This document shows, piece after piece, positions 10,119-23,112 of a DNA stretch of 64,000 nt. Within the stretch, counting starts at the first letter, position 1; every line of letters starts with the position of its first letter. Under the pieces are notes generated by a model. That model worked only from the letters and a program-made list of their open reading frames with translations, was not told where the DNA came from and ran no database searches. Source of the stretch: Desmodesmus armatus (Eukaryota > Chlorophyta > Chlorophyceae > Sphaeropleales > Scenedesmaceae). The translations under genes and the position numbers were made by a program. The stretch spans positions 62,001-126,000 of the forward strand of contig VIIQ02000072.1 in the NCBI GenBank assembly GCA_007449985.2, given 5' to 3'.

Positions 10119-13100
10119 ATGAGGACGTTCACAGCATCTGCGCTGCTTTTGGCAGCGTTGTTCTGCCTTGCAGCCGCTTCTGCTGCCGAAGGGTGAGTTC
10201 TGCGTCTGTTCCAGACCGGCACACCGCGATCGATCTGGAACGTGCCAGCTGTCATGGGAGATGGCGCAGCAATTGGTCACTCTCGCATGCGTTACTAATG
10301 TATTTAGTATCCATTATCGCAATTCTTACCATTGTTGCCTGCACTGTCCCCTTTCGCAGGGCGCACGCCAACCGCAAGCTGCGCACATTCGACCACAGTA
10401 AGGGCCATCTTGCGGGTGGAACTAACATTGCACATCAGCCTGACGTGCCTAGGGCAGCCGAGGGCAGCCGCCGGGGCTGCGGTTACTGTCGTCACACCCG
10501 ACGGTTGTCCCCGTGTGTGTGCAGATGCGTGGTGTGCACACCATGCGCACAAGCACGATGAGAAGTGCAAGGACTTCAAGGTGATCGTGGAGGTCGAGGC
10601 AAAGGTGCGGGGGAGACCAAATGGGGCTCATCGGGGAGATCACTGGTGCCCTTGAAAGGTGCAGCAGCACTGGACTCCTCCCACAGGGCATGTAAACACT
10701 TGCATGGCAGTGCCGAGGGTAGAGACGGTCCTTCCTGCATCGTCCGCCAGGACAGCACTTCTAGCACTTGGATGTGTGACGCCCTGTCAAGCTGACCTGC
10801 ACTGTAATAAGAGCTCTTGTTGGCGTCTGTCTGTTTGGCCATGCAGAAGGAGGAGGACAAGAAGGATGAGAAGGTATGCACATGACGTCTTGGTTGCATA
10901 CTGACAGAGCCTGCAATGATGTCAACCATTTGCGCATTGGATAGGGTGCAGCTTGTTCCAGCTGCCGTAGCGCATGACACGCAGCTGCTGGTGGGCGCAA
11001 ACTTGGTGGCATGCACATACCAGCGCGATTTACGGTCCGATCCTGTCACCACATGCACTAGCCACCCTAGCGCCGGGCACTATGGGCCATGACAAAAGGC
11101 CGCCCTTTGGCTGTGGCACAGCCATCATTCCAGCAGCTGCTTGATCCTGTCAGGAGCACCTTGGACAGTTGTCAGCATCCACAGGCTGCTACATCCGTCG
11201 ACATTTTGACGTACAGATGGCGCGTGCTGCTCACACTGCCCAGCAGTGCCCTGGTCTTCAAAACCACATTTGACACCGCGTCGATTGTGCATGCTGTGCT
11301 GCAGGTTGTTATTGTTGAGGAGAAGAAGGCCGAGGCCAAGGCTGATGCTAAGGCTGAGGTGGTCGTGGTCAAGGAGGAGAAGAAGGACGACAAGAAGGAG
11401 AAGGTGGGTGTGCCGTGCAGATGCTGCCGGGCTGACTCTGCGGCAGACACAGTTGGCAACCCCAGCCCATTTGTTGCTGCATATGCATCGTTTGGTGTTG
11501 TGATTGCTTGACTGCTCGCAGGCTTGCTTGAATGCTTTGTTCAGCGCGCCGTGCCTGTGACAGGCAAGGCACACTAAACATGTACCTCCAACACTTGGAT
11601 TGGGTCCTTGAATGCCACTGGCTGAGCCCAGCCGCTGTGCAGCTACCAATGCCAATGCTACCTCAGCAGTGAAGTGAGCCTCCTTTCATAAATTGCATGT
11701 GTGCCTTCCCCACCCCACCCCTGCAGGTGATTGTTGTTGAGGAGAAGAAGGATGAGAAGAAGGATGACAAGAAGGAGGAGGTGAGTGCTCACCATGTATC
11801 TAGTCACCCGCTGCCACTGGCAGCCCAGTAGGCTTGGTGGCTTGACGGTGGACAGATCAAGCATGTTGCTGCAACAAAAACTTCTACATGCTTCAAAAGG
11901 TTCAACACCAGTGGCTGCAGCCTCACTACATTGGACTCGGTGTCGGACACTGCCGTCCACAGCTGTGGAAATTCAAGAGGCCGTCACACAAAATGTTGCT
12001 GCTCGCAGCAACCCAGGCCCTCTGGGTTTGTGGTATAAAATCACCACCAGCTTGCCAGTACTGTCACTAGTGACAGCTTTGAAGTGCGCCCCCATATTCT
12101 CTATGCTGATGGCTTCAATCTTGGTCAAGATGTGTTCACACTGTGTCTTTACCAGGTTTGCAGGGCACACTGTGCTGGCACCGGTGGTACCATCTGCTCA
12201 CGCAATCACACATTGTTGCAATGTGCAGATCATTTTTGTTGAGGAGAAGAAGGAGGACAAGAAGGAGGACAAGAAGGAAGAGAAGGTAGGCCACAAACAG
12301 GGCAGCAGGAATCAGCAGCGGGCCATACGTTGCTGATGAGCTGAGTCAGCTCTTGGCTGAACAGATCTTTCTAGAGGGATTTGCTCAGCAAATCTTGGTT
12401 GGAGCATAGCGCACACTAGCTAGCACACTGCCAACGGTTGGCAACGTATCTTCAGGCTGTGCGGCATGCCACATCTGTCTCCACCCCCACTAAGCTGCCA
12501 CTGCCTCATTACCAACAGAGCATCAGCGGCACATAAACAGCTACTCAGATCACACTGTAAGACCCATTTGCGCAGCCAATAATCACACTGTGCTTGGAGC
12601 TCAGGCTTCCGGAATCTTGGATCCAGAGACTGCAAGGCTGGTGTCTCAAGTTCAAATTCCTCACCCAGCCACCCAGCATCACTTTCCCCTGCCTGTGCAC
12701 CGCTGTCTAAACCAACCCTGCAGTTTATCGTTGTTGAGGAGAAGGAGGAGAAGAAGGAGAAGAAGGCTGAGGCCAAGGCTGAGGTGATTGTGGTCGAGGA
12801 GAAGAAGGAGAAGAAGGAGGACAAGAAGGAGGATAAGGTAGGACATACGGTGTGTACTATCCGTATATAACATGCATGTTCTAGCTAGTAGCTTGTACTG
12901 GCAGTGAGTCCTTGGCCAAGGCTGGGTCATCTGCTGACTCGCCGCCAAGTTCAGCTGTTGCCTGGACAGACGGATGCCATTTTTGTCTGATGGCTGTTCG
13001 GGGCACAGTGCACACCGTTGCTGACTTAGAACACCTTGAGTGCTTCACACCTGGTTTGTGTGCCGTCACAATGGTGCCACAATGGTGTCCAACCCCACCA

Positions 13101-14257
13101 ATCGTACAAGGCTACTGCATCTGAACCGCTCAGTTAGTCAGCCGAAGTTAGGTAGAGCCTGGCAGCCAAGTCAACTTGCCAATCATCACTGATGTTCCCT
13201 GCGTGTGCACTCTGGCTGTGGCCCCCTGCAGTACATCATTGTGGAGGAGGAGAAGAAGGAGAAGAAGGGCGACAAGGAAAAGGTGGGTGGCAAAATGGAG
13301 GAGGAATCTTACTAACCTTAGATCTAACCTTCTACAAGGCTTCTGTGCTGAAGCTAAAGGGCGTGCCGTTGCGTGTTTTTCTGGCGAGGGCATACCCAGC
13401 ATGTGCCTCATGGCCGGTGACCGGAGTTCATTGACCATACAGCACACTGCTGGTGGTGGCAAGAAAATTCTGCACCCCCAGAGTCTGTACCATGCAGCCC
13501 TACTTGGCCAGACAGCTGACGGTCGACAGCCAGTCATGCCGCATTGATGTTGCTGGCAAGCTCGCGGCATGCACTTCCCTGCAAATTGCGACAGGCCCGT
13601 GCCTAGGCCCCTACCACTTCAGCTAGTACATGTCACTCTCTTGCACGTGTGCTGCGCATGCGGAAAACCGTTTGACTGCTCAGTGTGCTTCCTGCTGATC
13701 TGTCACACACGGTGATGTGCCACACTGTGCAGGTGATCCTTGTTGAGGTGGAGAAGAAGGAGGAGGAAGAGGAGGAGAAGGAGTGCAAGGAATGTGAGGA
13801 CAAGAAGAAGAAGGTGGTGAAGAAGGAGAAGAAGGTGGTCAAGAAGGAGGAAGAGAAGAAGGAAGAGGAGGAGGAAGAGGAGAAGGAGGAGGAGAAGAAG
13901 AAGCAAAGTGAGTTCAACTCACTTGGTGAGTCACCAAAACCTTGCACCATGTGCCTAACATGTCAGGGCCATTGGGTGATCATGGGCTGCTAATCCACCC
14001 AGCATACCACCGGCAGGACTATTACTGAGCTTGTCGTAACAACACTGCATTTAACTTGCACAAAGCAGCACTCGAGATGCGCTTGTATGTTGCCTGTACA
14101 TTGATGACAGCCAATGTGCAGCTGCAGTTCCTAGTGCTCAAATCAGAGCTCAAATATCAGTACGACACTGACACGTCTGGCATCACTTGTCATGCTTGCA
14201 GTCAAGATCGTCCACCCTTGGTCCTTCTTCGCCCACCCCTGGGCACACAAGGGCTAA
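10119..14257 (+). CDS. Secreted Lys/Glu-rich protein built from repeated short exons
   Basis: Eleven-exon model, all phases matched: 10119-10192, 10360-10397, 10525-10604, 10847-10873, 11305-11403, 11727-11780, 12229-12285, 12724-12837, 13232-13282, 13733-13925, 14202-14257; 280 residues. Exon 1 codes a signal peptide (MRTFTASALLLAALFCLAAA). Exons 2-3 code a His/Cys patch (NAWCAHHAHKHDEKCKDFK). Exons 5-10 each begin with a hydrophobic triplet or quartet plus Glu (VVIVEE, VIVVEE, IIFVEE, FIVVEE, YIIVEE, VILVEV) followed by Lys/Glu/Asp runs. Exons 4-9 are all phase 0-0 and therefore freely duplicable. Exon 10 is longest, with a CKECED insert and KKVVKKEKK repeats. Exon 11 ends in VKIVHPWSFFAHPWAHKG, with His and Trp pairs. 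No family is recognised. The His/Cys and acidic content could bind metal, and the alternating charge could form a matrix or coiled structure; both are inference. Confidence 0.82.
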
Positions 14258-17200
14258 ACAGCACCCCAGTGAGCCCATCCAGTATAGGCAGCACCTTGGA
14301 GTGCCTTCGGATGCGCCAACCCGGGTACTTCACGAGTATGCTATGGACAGCCGTGACTGGCCTCTGCAGTCTTTTGCTGGTTTATGAGCATGTCATGTCT
14401 GTGGATGCTGTGCTTCCTCCCGTCTTTGAGGGTTGAGCACAGCTGCAATAAGTATGTACAGCCTATTTCTCACATGTAGCAGGCAGTGCAGGCCAGGTCA
14501 CTTCAATAGTTGCAACTGTTGCAACAGCACTAAACATTTTATTTACGCAGCAGGTTCTAGATTGTGGGTTTGATAATATATGCAGCATGCCCGACTGTGG
14601 CAGCCCTCACTCTTGTGAATAAGCTCAAGTGTACCTGACAGTGTGTTTGCACATGTGTCAAGCACATGCTTGCCTTGATCAACGTTGAGTCATGACTCAG
14701 CACTGTCTGGGTCCAGGCCACTGTTATGCAATCAGGCTGCGGCACAGCCAATTTCACTGCTGGTCTGTGCACATGCACTTGCTGGCATCATGCGATATAT
14801 CCATGCCCATATGATATGGGACTGGATTCCATGAGTGGTTTGACTTCAATGCTGGCAGCTTCGCATGACACACCAGCATACACATTGCGCAATTTGCACA
14901 TTGTGTATGCTCAAACATGTCGGGACATGTTTTGTCAGCAACACACTGTGCCTGCCAGGCACAGTGGCACTTTGGGTGTGACAAGTTGTTACTTGCCGTC
15001 ATTCTGTCAGCATGTGGGTGTTTGAGCATGTGTGGCTTGGGGGGCGCGGCAGGAGTTTGTTGCGCTTTCTGTGGCTAGGTCAATGTGGCTGATTGCTTGC
15101 CGGGCTTGCCGCACACATTGGCAACCAATGCGGCTGCATCAGGGTGGGCTGCATGCTGCAGGCTTGCTGAGCTGCTTCCAAAGCAGCGGCTAGGTGCACT
15201 AGTATCGGACATCTGTGTAGACAGATGATGTGTGTGGATGTGCTTTCAGGCAACTTGCGGTAATGTTTGCAAAAGACTCAATGTGCTGGTAGGGTTGAAC
15301 ACCATATACCGCAGCAGTGTTCCCAAGTCGCAACTTGTTGAACAGCTGCAACAGCTTTCCGAATGCTGTGGCACGCAGGTCTTCCATACTGGCCAGCTGC
15401 CAAAAGCCAGGCTGTGTACGGCAGTGTGTCGTTTTGGGGGTTGAAGTCATGGCACAAGCAGCACCCAAGTTAGCAACACCACTGAGTATGGCTCTGAGAG
15501 CCTGCCAGCTTGCAGTGCAAGCACTAAACCGTCTAGTTGGGCCAACAGCACTTGCATGCATTGATTGCTACCATCTCTCACAGACGATCATCGCACAGGG
15601 TGTCCACACTATCAGGACACCCCTTGAAGGGTGGCGATTTCATGGCTGATCCTGTATTGGTGTCATAACATGCCTGCACTACACAAGCTGCAGGACAAGT
15701 TAAGAGTGCTTGATCCATTCATCTCATCTCAGTTGATCCAGGCAACTGTCGCACCTGAAAGTACCAGGAGGTGGTGAGTAACACATGCCGCATGGCATGA
15801 CACTAGGCACTTTCAAGAGTGTCCCATGCCATAGCTGTGTCAGCCCAGTGCTCCCACGTGGATGTGATCTTTGCCATGCGGAGCCCCATTTGCCGCAGAC
15901 ATTGCGCCGTGACTCACTTACCTCTTCACCCCAATGTATATGCTGCCGCGCCAGTGCCAAGCACCCTTCTATGGTGTAATCCCTTGCCAGCACAGCGCCA
16001 GGCCGATGCATATGACAGGGCCTTTCCCAGGAAATATGAAGGGCGTCTCCCAGCAAACGTAATACAAGCCTATGTGTTGATCGCAGATGGCCGCAGGACG
16101 GAGGCTGTCGGTAATCTGGGGGTCGGTGCTGACCGATAAGCTGCCAGCTGCCAGCAGCTCTGAGAGAATTGGTCGGCCGCTGTGAGGATGGACGGGCGCG
16201 CAAGCTTAAGGGTATTCTGATACATGTAACGTACAGTTTTTGAGTGGCCTGCATGCTCTCGATGTTTTGGGCGCTTGAAATCCGGTACGCTGGGCGTTTG
16301 GCGGGCTCCGCACGCACTGAGTGGGGACCGCTAATAATGGCGAGTTGCGGGCAGGGTGAAATTCAGGAGTAAGTGCAACTCCCTCTGCAGCACGCTTGGC
16401 TGTAAGCTGGCACCAGCCGCGGTTGGCAATCGCAACCAGTGAAGCCATGTGAAGCCAGACGTCTGTCGACAGGCTGCCAGCTGCTGAGGCAACATGACTG
16501 CTGTGCGAGAAGCTGGCAGCAGGGATGGCAGCGGTTGTCGCACTTGTGCTGCATGTATGTATCATGTCATCATGCAGCATAGTGTTACCAGAGACTACTC
16601 AGTAGTGCACTGCAACAGCTATCATTGAAAGCATGGCAGCTGCAATCGCGCAAGCAGGTCCTAACTACTGCGAATGCGCTTTGCCTGACAAGGCTTGCAG
16701 GAATTGAGCCAGTGTCAGCCTGCAGATGCAGACACTTCAGGTATGCGCAGCCACTACAGGCAGCAAAGTGCTCTCTCCCGCACGCCCCATCTGTCCGACA
16801 GAATGATTATGAGGTGCTGCCTGTGGCAGCCCCAGGCCTGCAGGTCGCAGCAGCAACTGCCGATCTTCTAAAAGGCACAGCGCGGGGGGCCGAGGGGGGG
16901 GGTCACCGGGCACCGTGCCAGTGAGGGTCCAACCAGGCTGCCAGTGCTAGGTTTGTCCACGTCTGGAAAGCCACTTCCTTGTGCTGCTTTTGTGGCCAGG
17001 CAGGCTTCAGGAGGAATGCCTTCAGCTTAGCAGTTGGCGCAGCAAGTCAGCATCATGAACGCTGCTCTTGTCTGCCTCAGTACAGATGCTGCAATGCTTC
17101 TGCAGCCCATCCAGAGCACCTGGTGAGCTCATGAGCAAAACAGTTCTGTAGTGCAGGGCTTTTGCAATGCGTTGGTGCCACCAACGGCATTGAATGCCAG

Positions 17201-19389
17201 CGGTCTGAGCTGTATTTCCAGCTGCTGCAGGTGTGCCTGCGTACCGTGCGCTGTGCTTTGAAACCGCAGTCCTGGCCTGTAGCATCAGTGACACTGCAGC
17301 TGTGGTCAAGTTGGGCACATAGGCCCTATGTGAGCATTGTGGCTGTAGAAAGTGGGCTCCTTGCCAAAGCCCAGTGCACAGTGTGTTGCCCAGTAACGTG
17401 CTGCCAGCCCAGTGCCACAGTGTGTTGCCCAGTAACTTGCAGAGTGCTAAGTCACACAGCCTGTCAGCAGCAGCCAGCTTTGAAGACACGCCCTGGCAGG
17501 GTGGCTGCATAAATTGTGCGTGGCGCATGGACTGCTCTCATAACAAAAGGCTTGCATCCCGAGTCACAGGCATACCATACGCATGATGCCATATCTGAAA
17601 CTGGGCCAGAGCCTCTGTCCGACAGATGTCGGACATCACACGTGTCAGCCACTAGCCTGGGCCAGGCCGTCTAGCTGACAGGTTGCTAGTGTGCGGCCGT
17701 TTTGAAATGGCACAAATCAACAGTGCTGTACTGCTGGGCCAGCTGGCACCTTGAGAACCACAGCAGCAACTGGGCTTTTTTTTGCTCAACTCAGCAGTTG
17801 TTCTGTGCAATCAGATGCGCAGGGCTCAATCCCGCGGCTTCCAAAGCCTTCAGCAGTGTGCCTTTGCGGCTGCAGACTCTGAGTCAAAGCGCTCAAGGAG
17901 AGGTGGGAGAGTTTCAGCTTTGCGCTGCGCACTACTGCCGTGTACACTACATGTACTGTACGTGCTTGGCAGTGACAGCTAACTGCGCACGATGACTGGC
18001 AGTGCTGCTGCTGGTGAGGCAGCTGCTGGGACTGTCCCCTACGCTGTTGAAGCACGTGCCGCAGTGCTGCACTCAGTGCGGCTTGGCCTCACTGCGTGAC
18101 TGTACGTAACAGCATGTGGCACACCCTGTCAGCTAAGTGTCCGCTGTGCAGACTTCTGCCCCTGCTCCACATCTCAAAGTTTGCCAAACATGGGACACGG
18201 TGTATACTGAGTGTCTCCCACTCCTGCTGCACAACAAGAGTAGCAGGCAGCCTTGCTATAAACAGGAGCATGCTGCATGCTGATGCTGATGCTTGTGTGC
18301 CACTGGTACTGCCAGTATGGCCAGACACTGTCATGACTGCGATGCAGAGCGATGCTGCTCTGAGCAAGCACGTCCTTGCGTTCGGACGCAGCTGGCTGTG
18401 CTGTTTCTGGTGGGCCGCCAGGGTCGGGTGCGCCCTTGCTCAAGTCAGCATTTTAACTGCCAAGAGGCAGCCTGCAGCCTCCAAACAGACTGTCTGCCGC
18501 TAACAGTGCCATGCCCCCAGGCTGCTTACTGCTGTCTGGGCCATGTCACAGCATTGTCCCTGTCAGTCTGCCGCCGCATTGTCGCTGTCAGACGGTCGGA
18601 CACGGTGTGCAAGACAGTGCATCAGCCGCACAGCATGCATGCCATGTGCTCCAAGTTTAGTGGTCAAGGTTGCTCGTCCCGTCCCCAGTGCCAAGCACTG
18701 CTGGAAGCGCTGCGTGAGTGCTGGCCCCTGGACTTGCAAGCCCTCAGGGTGTCAGGACGCTGACGGTGACTCATCTGCAAAGGCTGGCTTGCGCACAGAG
18801 CAGACCTAGAGCAGCGCCAGTGGTGGCAGCTGCACCCATGTCCAATGCGTTGCAGCAGGCCAGGCATTACCAGGGGCAGCAGACCAGTCAGACTAGTGAG
18901 TACTCTGAGGGCGTGCCCCTCTGGTGCATGCTGAGCAGGGAATGCACTGTGCCTGAGCAACAAAAGCTGATGAGGGCAAATCAGCTCGGCTGCTGCAAAC
19001 CCTTGCCACTTGCTTCAAAGCACAAGGAAGCTGTGTTGTGAGGGTTGCTGCACTCGCCCAAATCACAACCGCAATCGCACGGTGACTGCAACCGCTATGG
19101 TCGACAACCGTTCACCTTGCACGCACAATTCTTATTTCTCTGAAAAACACTTTGCCAAGTTCGGTATCGGATAACAAGCGCACATTCCGGTCGCAGGCCC
19201 ACTAGTGTGTATGGGAGTGACACTTTGGACGACTCGTAAACCCCCTATGATATCGATCAGTCTGACATGTGACGACCACCCAGGTGTCATCGCTTCGTAA
19301 ACAAACCTGTGGTGGGGCGCATCAGCGCCCCGCGTGCATGGTGCCAGCGTGATTTGAGCTCCCCTTCGCCCACCCTGCAGTGCTGCCGG
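14258..19389. other. Long stretch without a supported gene
   Basis: No splice-linked coding chain was found on either strand. The lower strand at about 15199-15561 and 15724-16317 has open frames containing protein-like words such as FGKLLQLFNKLRLGNTAAVY, perhaps decayed remnants of a dispersed element. A TGTAA motif at 16225-16229 is the first after the preceding gene. Confidence 0.35.
15199..16317 (-). pseudogene. Possible decayed coding element on the lower strand
   Basis: Two adjacent lower-strand open stretches (15199-15561 and 15724-16317) read as plausible protein, with words FWQLASMEDLRATAFGKLLQ and DYTIEGCLALARQHIHWGEE. No complete frame, splice structure or known domain links them. 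They may be mobile-element relics or chance frames. Confidence 0.2.
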
Positions 19390-20315
19390 ATGCCGCGTTT
19401 AGCAGCTTTCTGCTTGCTTTTAGCACTCACTTGGTCTGGTGAATTGCCATTCGCACGCAGGTGGGAATGCTCGGGCCCAGACAGGCTACGTGACAGTTGA
19501 AACTGCTTCTCAATCACGTGTTTAATATGCGTTGTTCTGTGCTGCAGCTCGTCCATGGATCGACGCCTTCACGTCTTGCACGGTGAGACTTGGCAGTGGA
19601 CCTGGCGAGCATGCAGCTTTGGCAGCAAGTTGGCACCCTGTCAGACAGACTGTGGTTGTGCTGTTTGTGCAGGATCGCCCCCAGTGGACTGCCAACAACA
19701 CGTACCGGGCTGCGTAAGGGCTGATGCTGCCAGACAGATAAGCCAGGTGCTGCACACAGGGCTGTCAGTCAATTTCTGTGCCTTGCCATACACGCTGTGC
19801 ACTGTGGCTGGGCTATGGTGCAGTTGCCACAGCAGGCACAGCCTGCAGCACGTTAGCTGCTTGCTGCGGCATTGCATGAGCCTTTTGTGGGCTGGCTGGC
19901 CACTTGGAAGAGTGACAGGACGGCCTTATATCCACAGCACTGCTGTGACAGATGGCATGAATAGCGAACAGTGTGGTGGGGTCATGCGCACACATAGCTT
20001 TGCTGTGATACCCCCCCCCCCACACACACACACACAAACCTCCAGAAGGCCGATGTCTGCGCAGCTCACTCCCATGCCTAATATTATCGTCATCGAGGTC
20101 TTGATGTGTGCCATCAATCAACATCGCATTGACAGCATCACCGTCGCGTGTGACTGCTAGTAAATCACTCTTGTGCGCCCTTTGGTGTCCTTTCTCCTCC
20201 CATGCAGGCCAAGCCTGGTGTGGCATACATGGCCCATGGAAGGGGCTCACAGCCTGTTGCAGAGGTCAAGGTCACACCAATCCCTCTCAAGACTGAAGCG
20301 GCAACTATTCCATGA
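19390..20315 (+). CDS. Small secreted protein, likely diverged relative of the Lys/Glu repeat-exon gene
   Basis: Five-exon model: 19390-19460, 19548-19582, 19673-19713, 20065-20097, 20208-20315; 95 residues. Exon 1 codes a signal peptide (MPRLAAFCLLLALTWSGELP) and ends in phase 2. Exon 2 codes SMDRRLHVLH and ends in phase 1. Exon 3 ends in phase 0 at GTAAGG. This 2-1-0 phase order and the sizes (71, 35, 41 nt) follow the first exons of the gene at 10119 (74, 38, 80 nt), where exon 2 codes ANRKLRTFDH. Exon 4 codes LTPMPNIIVIE, echoing the (V/I)IVVE module, but its donor GTCTTG is weak. The last exon codes AKPGVAYMAHGRG...KTEAATIP before TGA. Function unknown; exon 4 is the least certain. Confidence 0.5.
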
Positions 20316-21048
20316 AATGAGGTTAGTGCGGGCATCACAACATCGCCGAAAAGTTTTCAGGGGATGGTGCACCTTGTGTTGCTGCCCCCACTGAGGGATT
20401 GGCTGAGGGAGCACGCAAACTTCCGAACTTCTTGAAGATAGCTTGCCAAGAGCTGCGTTGAGTTCATGCATGCAATGTGTGGCCACTACGATGTGTGTGT
20501 GACACACAACACTGACATGTCACCGCCCGCAGTGCAGCACTGTTGAGTGAAGCCTGACAGGGAGCAGCGCAAAAAGAAAGCAGCGCGGCACATGCCGGGT
20601 GCTGATGGGGAGCATGTTGGCAAGCGTCACACTGTAATGTTGTACAACAGGGTGCCGCGCGAGTTGAACTGCCATGGCCAACCCTGCAGGATCGTCATGC
20701 TTGGCAGAAGTTAAACATGCCCGGTTTGATGCGCCTGACGCATCGTGTGTAGGTGCACTGCATCGTGTGTAGGTGCATTACTGAGTAATCACAATGGAGA
20801 GCCAAACTTATGGCTGACTCAGCTGACATTGACAGTCGCTTCGTCTGCGCTTGCTTCATTGCAGGGTGGTGCCGCACTGTCAGTGTCTGTCAGTGACAGA
20901 GGATTGAAGGAGTCCTCAAACCGGCGGCTCCAGGCCACTGAGCCCTCCAGGAAAGCATGGTGCTTGGTTGGCACCCTGATGTGTTCAGGCGGCAAGGCAG
21001 GGCACACCTGATTGCCTTCAGGATAAGCAACTAGCCAGTACTGCTCAT

Positions 21049-21708
21049 TGTGGGGTTCTCAGTTGTCAGCCTGGCAGGGGTTTCTCAGTTCTCAGCGCAG
21101 TAGGGGTTCTCAATTGTCAGACAGGGGGTTCTCAGTTGTTAGATAGGGGCCCGTCTCCATGTGCTGTGTTTGCATGTTTGCGCGGCTGCGCTTGTGTGTT
21201 CTGATTGCGGCTGTGATGGCGGCGCACACGGTCTGGCCAGCTGCAGCTAGGCCTGCCCCTGCTTGTGCAGTGAGTTTGTAGCATACCAACTCAGCTGATC
21301 AGTCAAGGCCAAGCTTGGTGGATCAAGACGTCCCAGCTGGGCAAACTGAGGCCTAGGCCTGCCAGTGCATGATTTTTCACTTGTGCGAGGTACGCAGTTG
21401 GGCAGAATCTATCGGCTCGGATCTGATCTGAGCTCGTGCTCCAATGAGCAGCAGGCCGGTCGCCGGCTGGCGGTCAGCCCAAGCTGGGAGTTGCTTCTGC
21501 ATGCGTGGTTTAACCACATGGCGTGGTCACCACAGTGCATCTTGTAGCATAGGCTGCTCAGCACGACTTGCGACAAGACGTTTCTGCAGCTAGTTGGGGT
21601 TGTGTGTCTGATTTAGACTCGTCTGCTAATTGTGGGGTTATCAGTTGTCAGATTGGGGGTTCTCAGTTGTCAGACAGGGGGTTGTTAGTTGTCAGATAGG
21701 GGCCCGCC
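21049..21708 (+). repeat. Two arrays of a GGGGTTCTCAGTTGTCAG-like motif about 590 bp apart
   Basis: At about 21049-21150 and again at about 21633-21708 a short unit resembling GGGGTTCTCAGTTGTCAGA is repeated three to four times. Each array ends in TAGATAGGGGCCCG or CAGATAGGGGCCCG, so the pair looks like a duplicated block. Confidence 0.65.
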
Positions 21709-23112
21709 TTAGACTCGTCGGTCAGAATGCTGCAGCATTGGATTGCTGCTTCAGCAGGCATGCCGCAGTGTGGCATGTGTACATGCATTGGTGTAGATGC
21801 AGGTGCCTCCTTAAGTGTACGTACACTTTCAGCCGCTGGCTACAGGCTGTATCTGGTTGGTTTGTCGGTTGGTGCAGTCCTGAGGTAGGTCATACTACAA
21901 CCTCACGAAGATCTGATCCAAACCTCAGGTTTTCACAACTGAGTCGCTGGCCACTGGTGTGGTTGTAAAGGGTTCTGTGCGCACATATGGTGTAATGGCA
22001 GACATCAGGCGTTGGATGCATTCTGTGTCACACCCTAGTAGGGGCGTGTTCTGAGCTGTGCACACATTCCTGTGGTGTATTGTCCTGCTTGCTGATCTTG
22101 TCAAACCCAATGGCATTCATTGAGAAGCAATGCAGGTGCATCCTGCCGCTTCCAGAATGCCCCAACAGCATTTGTCGTTCAAGGGTGTGGTCAGATGGCT
22201 TGTTGGTTCCACGGGAGCAGCACCCAAGGCTAAGCTATTGCCCTTTTCTTGCATCATGGTGCGCCGCAGTATGTCATTTGTGAGGGCAAGCCCGGGGCCC
22301 CTGGGGTGGCGTGTTTGTCGGTAGTGGCAAGGTTGTGTGAGGTCACGTGTGAGAGTCTCTGTTTGAAAGGGTGCAGGGTGTCGCCAACACACATGCAGAG
22401 TTTGCAAACTGCAATCCTGCCAAGTGGGGTTCTGTGCTGTCTTGTACACACATCGGTGCGCGTGGGAGGCATGAATTAATTTCATTTGGTTGATTGTCGG
22501 CAGGGGCGCAGGCACCCTGCCGCACTCATATTGGCAGGTTCGGTATCAAGTCGCAACGGGTATTGTTGGTGGTGTTGGCACCTTGCAGACTCTGCAAGGG
22601 CTATGCCGCACGACAGCTGTGGGGTTCCGTGGGCCCACACACTGTGGGCAGGGATATGGGGATGTCGCCTGATCTGTGAGGGGGTATGTACAGGGGTGCA
22701 TCAAGCCAGCCCCCTGCCTGTTCACATACTGGAGTGCAGTCTTGCCTCCTGCCTCTGTTGCTATTTATGTCACAGCATGATGTCATGTCGAGCCGCAAAA
22801 GCACTTTCTACAGCCTAGTGTGTCTTTGCCCGTATGGCATACAATCAGTAGTAGTATAGGTTGTCAACCCTGGGGTTTCTGTTTTGCAGAATGCAGGACC
22901 CAAGTCGGCAGGGCTTTGGTTTGTTTGTCAAAAGGAGTGGTGTGATATGTAGGGGTGGTGTGATATGTAGGGGAGTGGTGTTGGCAGCTTGCTTCAAGCA
23001 ACACCTTTGGGTGTGCTTTTGCCACGCCCGCTTGATGATTGCTTGTTAGTTGCTGCCAGCGTCTGATCCAACACTGCCCAATTATGCTATCCAATTATGC
23101 TACCCGCCATGG

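Noticed and set aside
13926..13993. Reading through the donor at 13926 to the stop at 13993 as the C-terminus of the Lys/Glu gene
   Set aside because: GTGAGT is a consensus donor, and splicing to 14202 gives a phase-matched exon with a composed His/Trp tail; read-through remains a possible retained-intron form.
20031..20064. Acceptor at 20045 (AAGGCCGATG) for exon 4 of the third secreted gene
   Set aside because: In the required phase it reaches TAA within 12 codons; the acceptor ending at 20064 keeps an open frame into the final exon.
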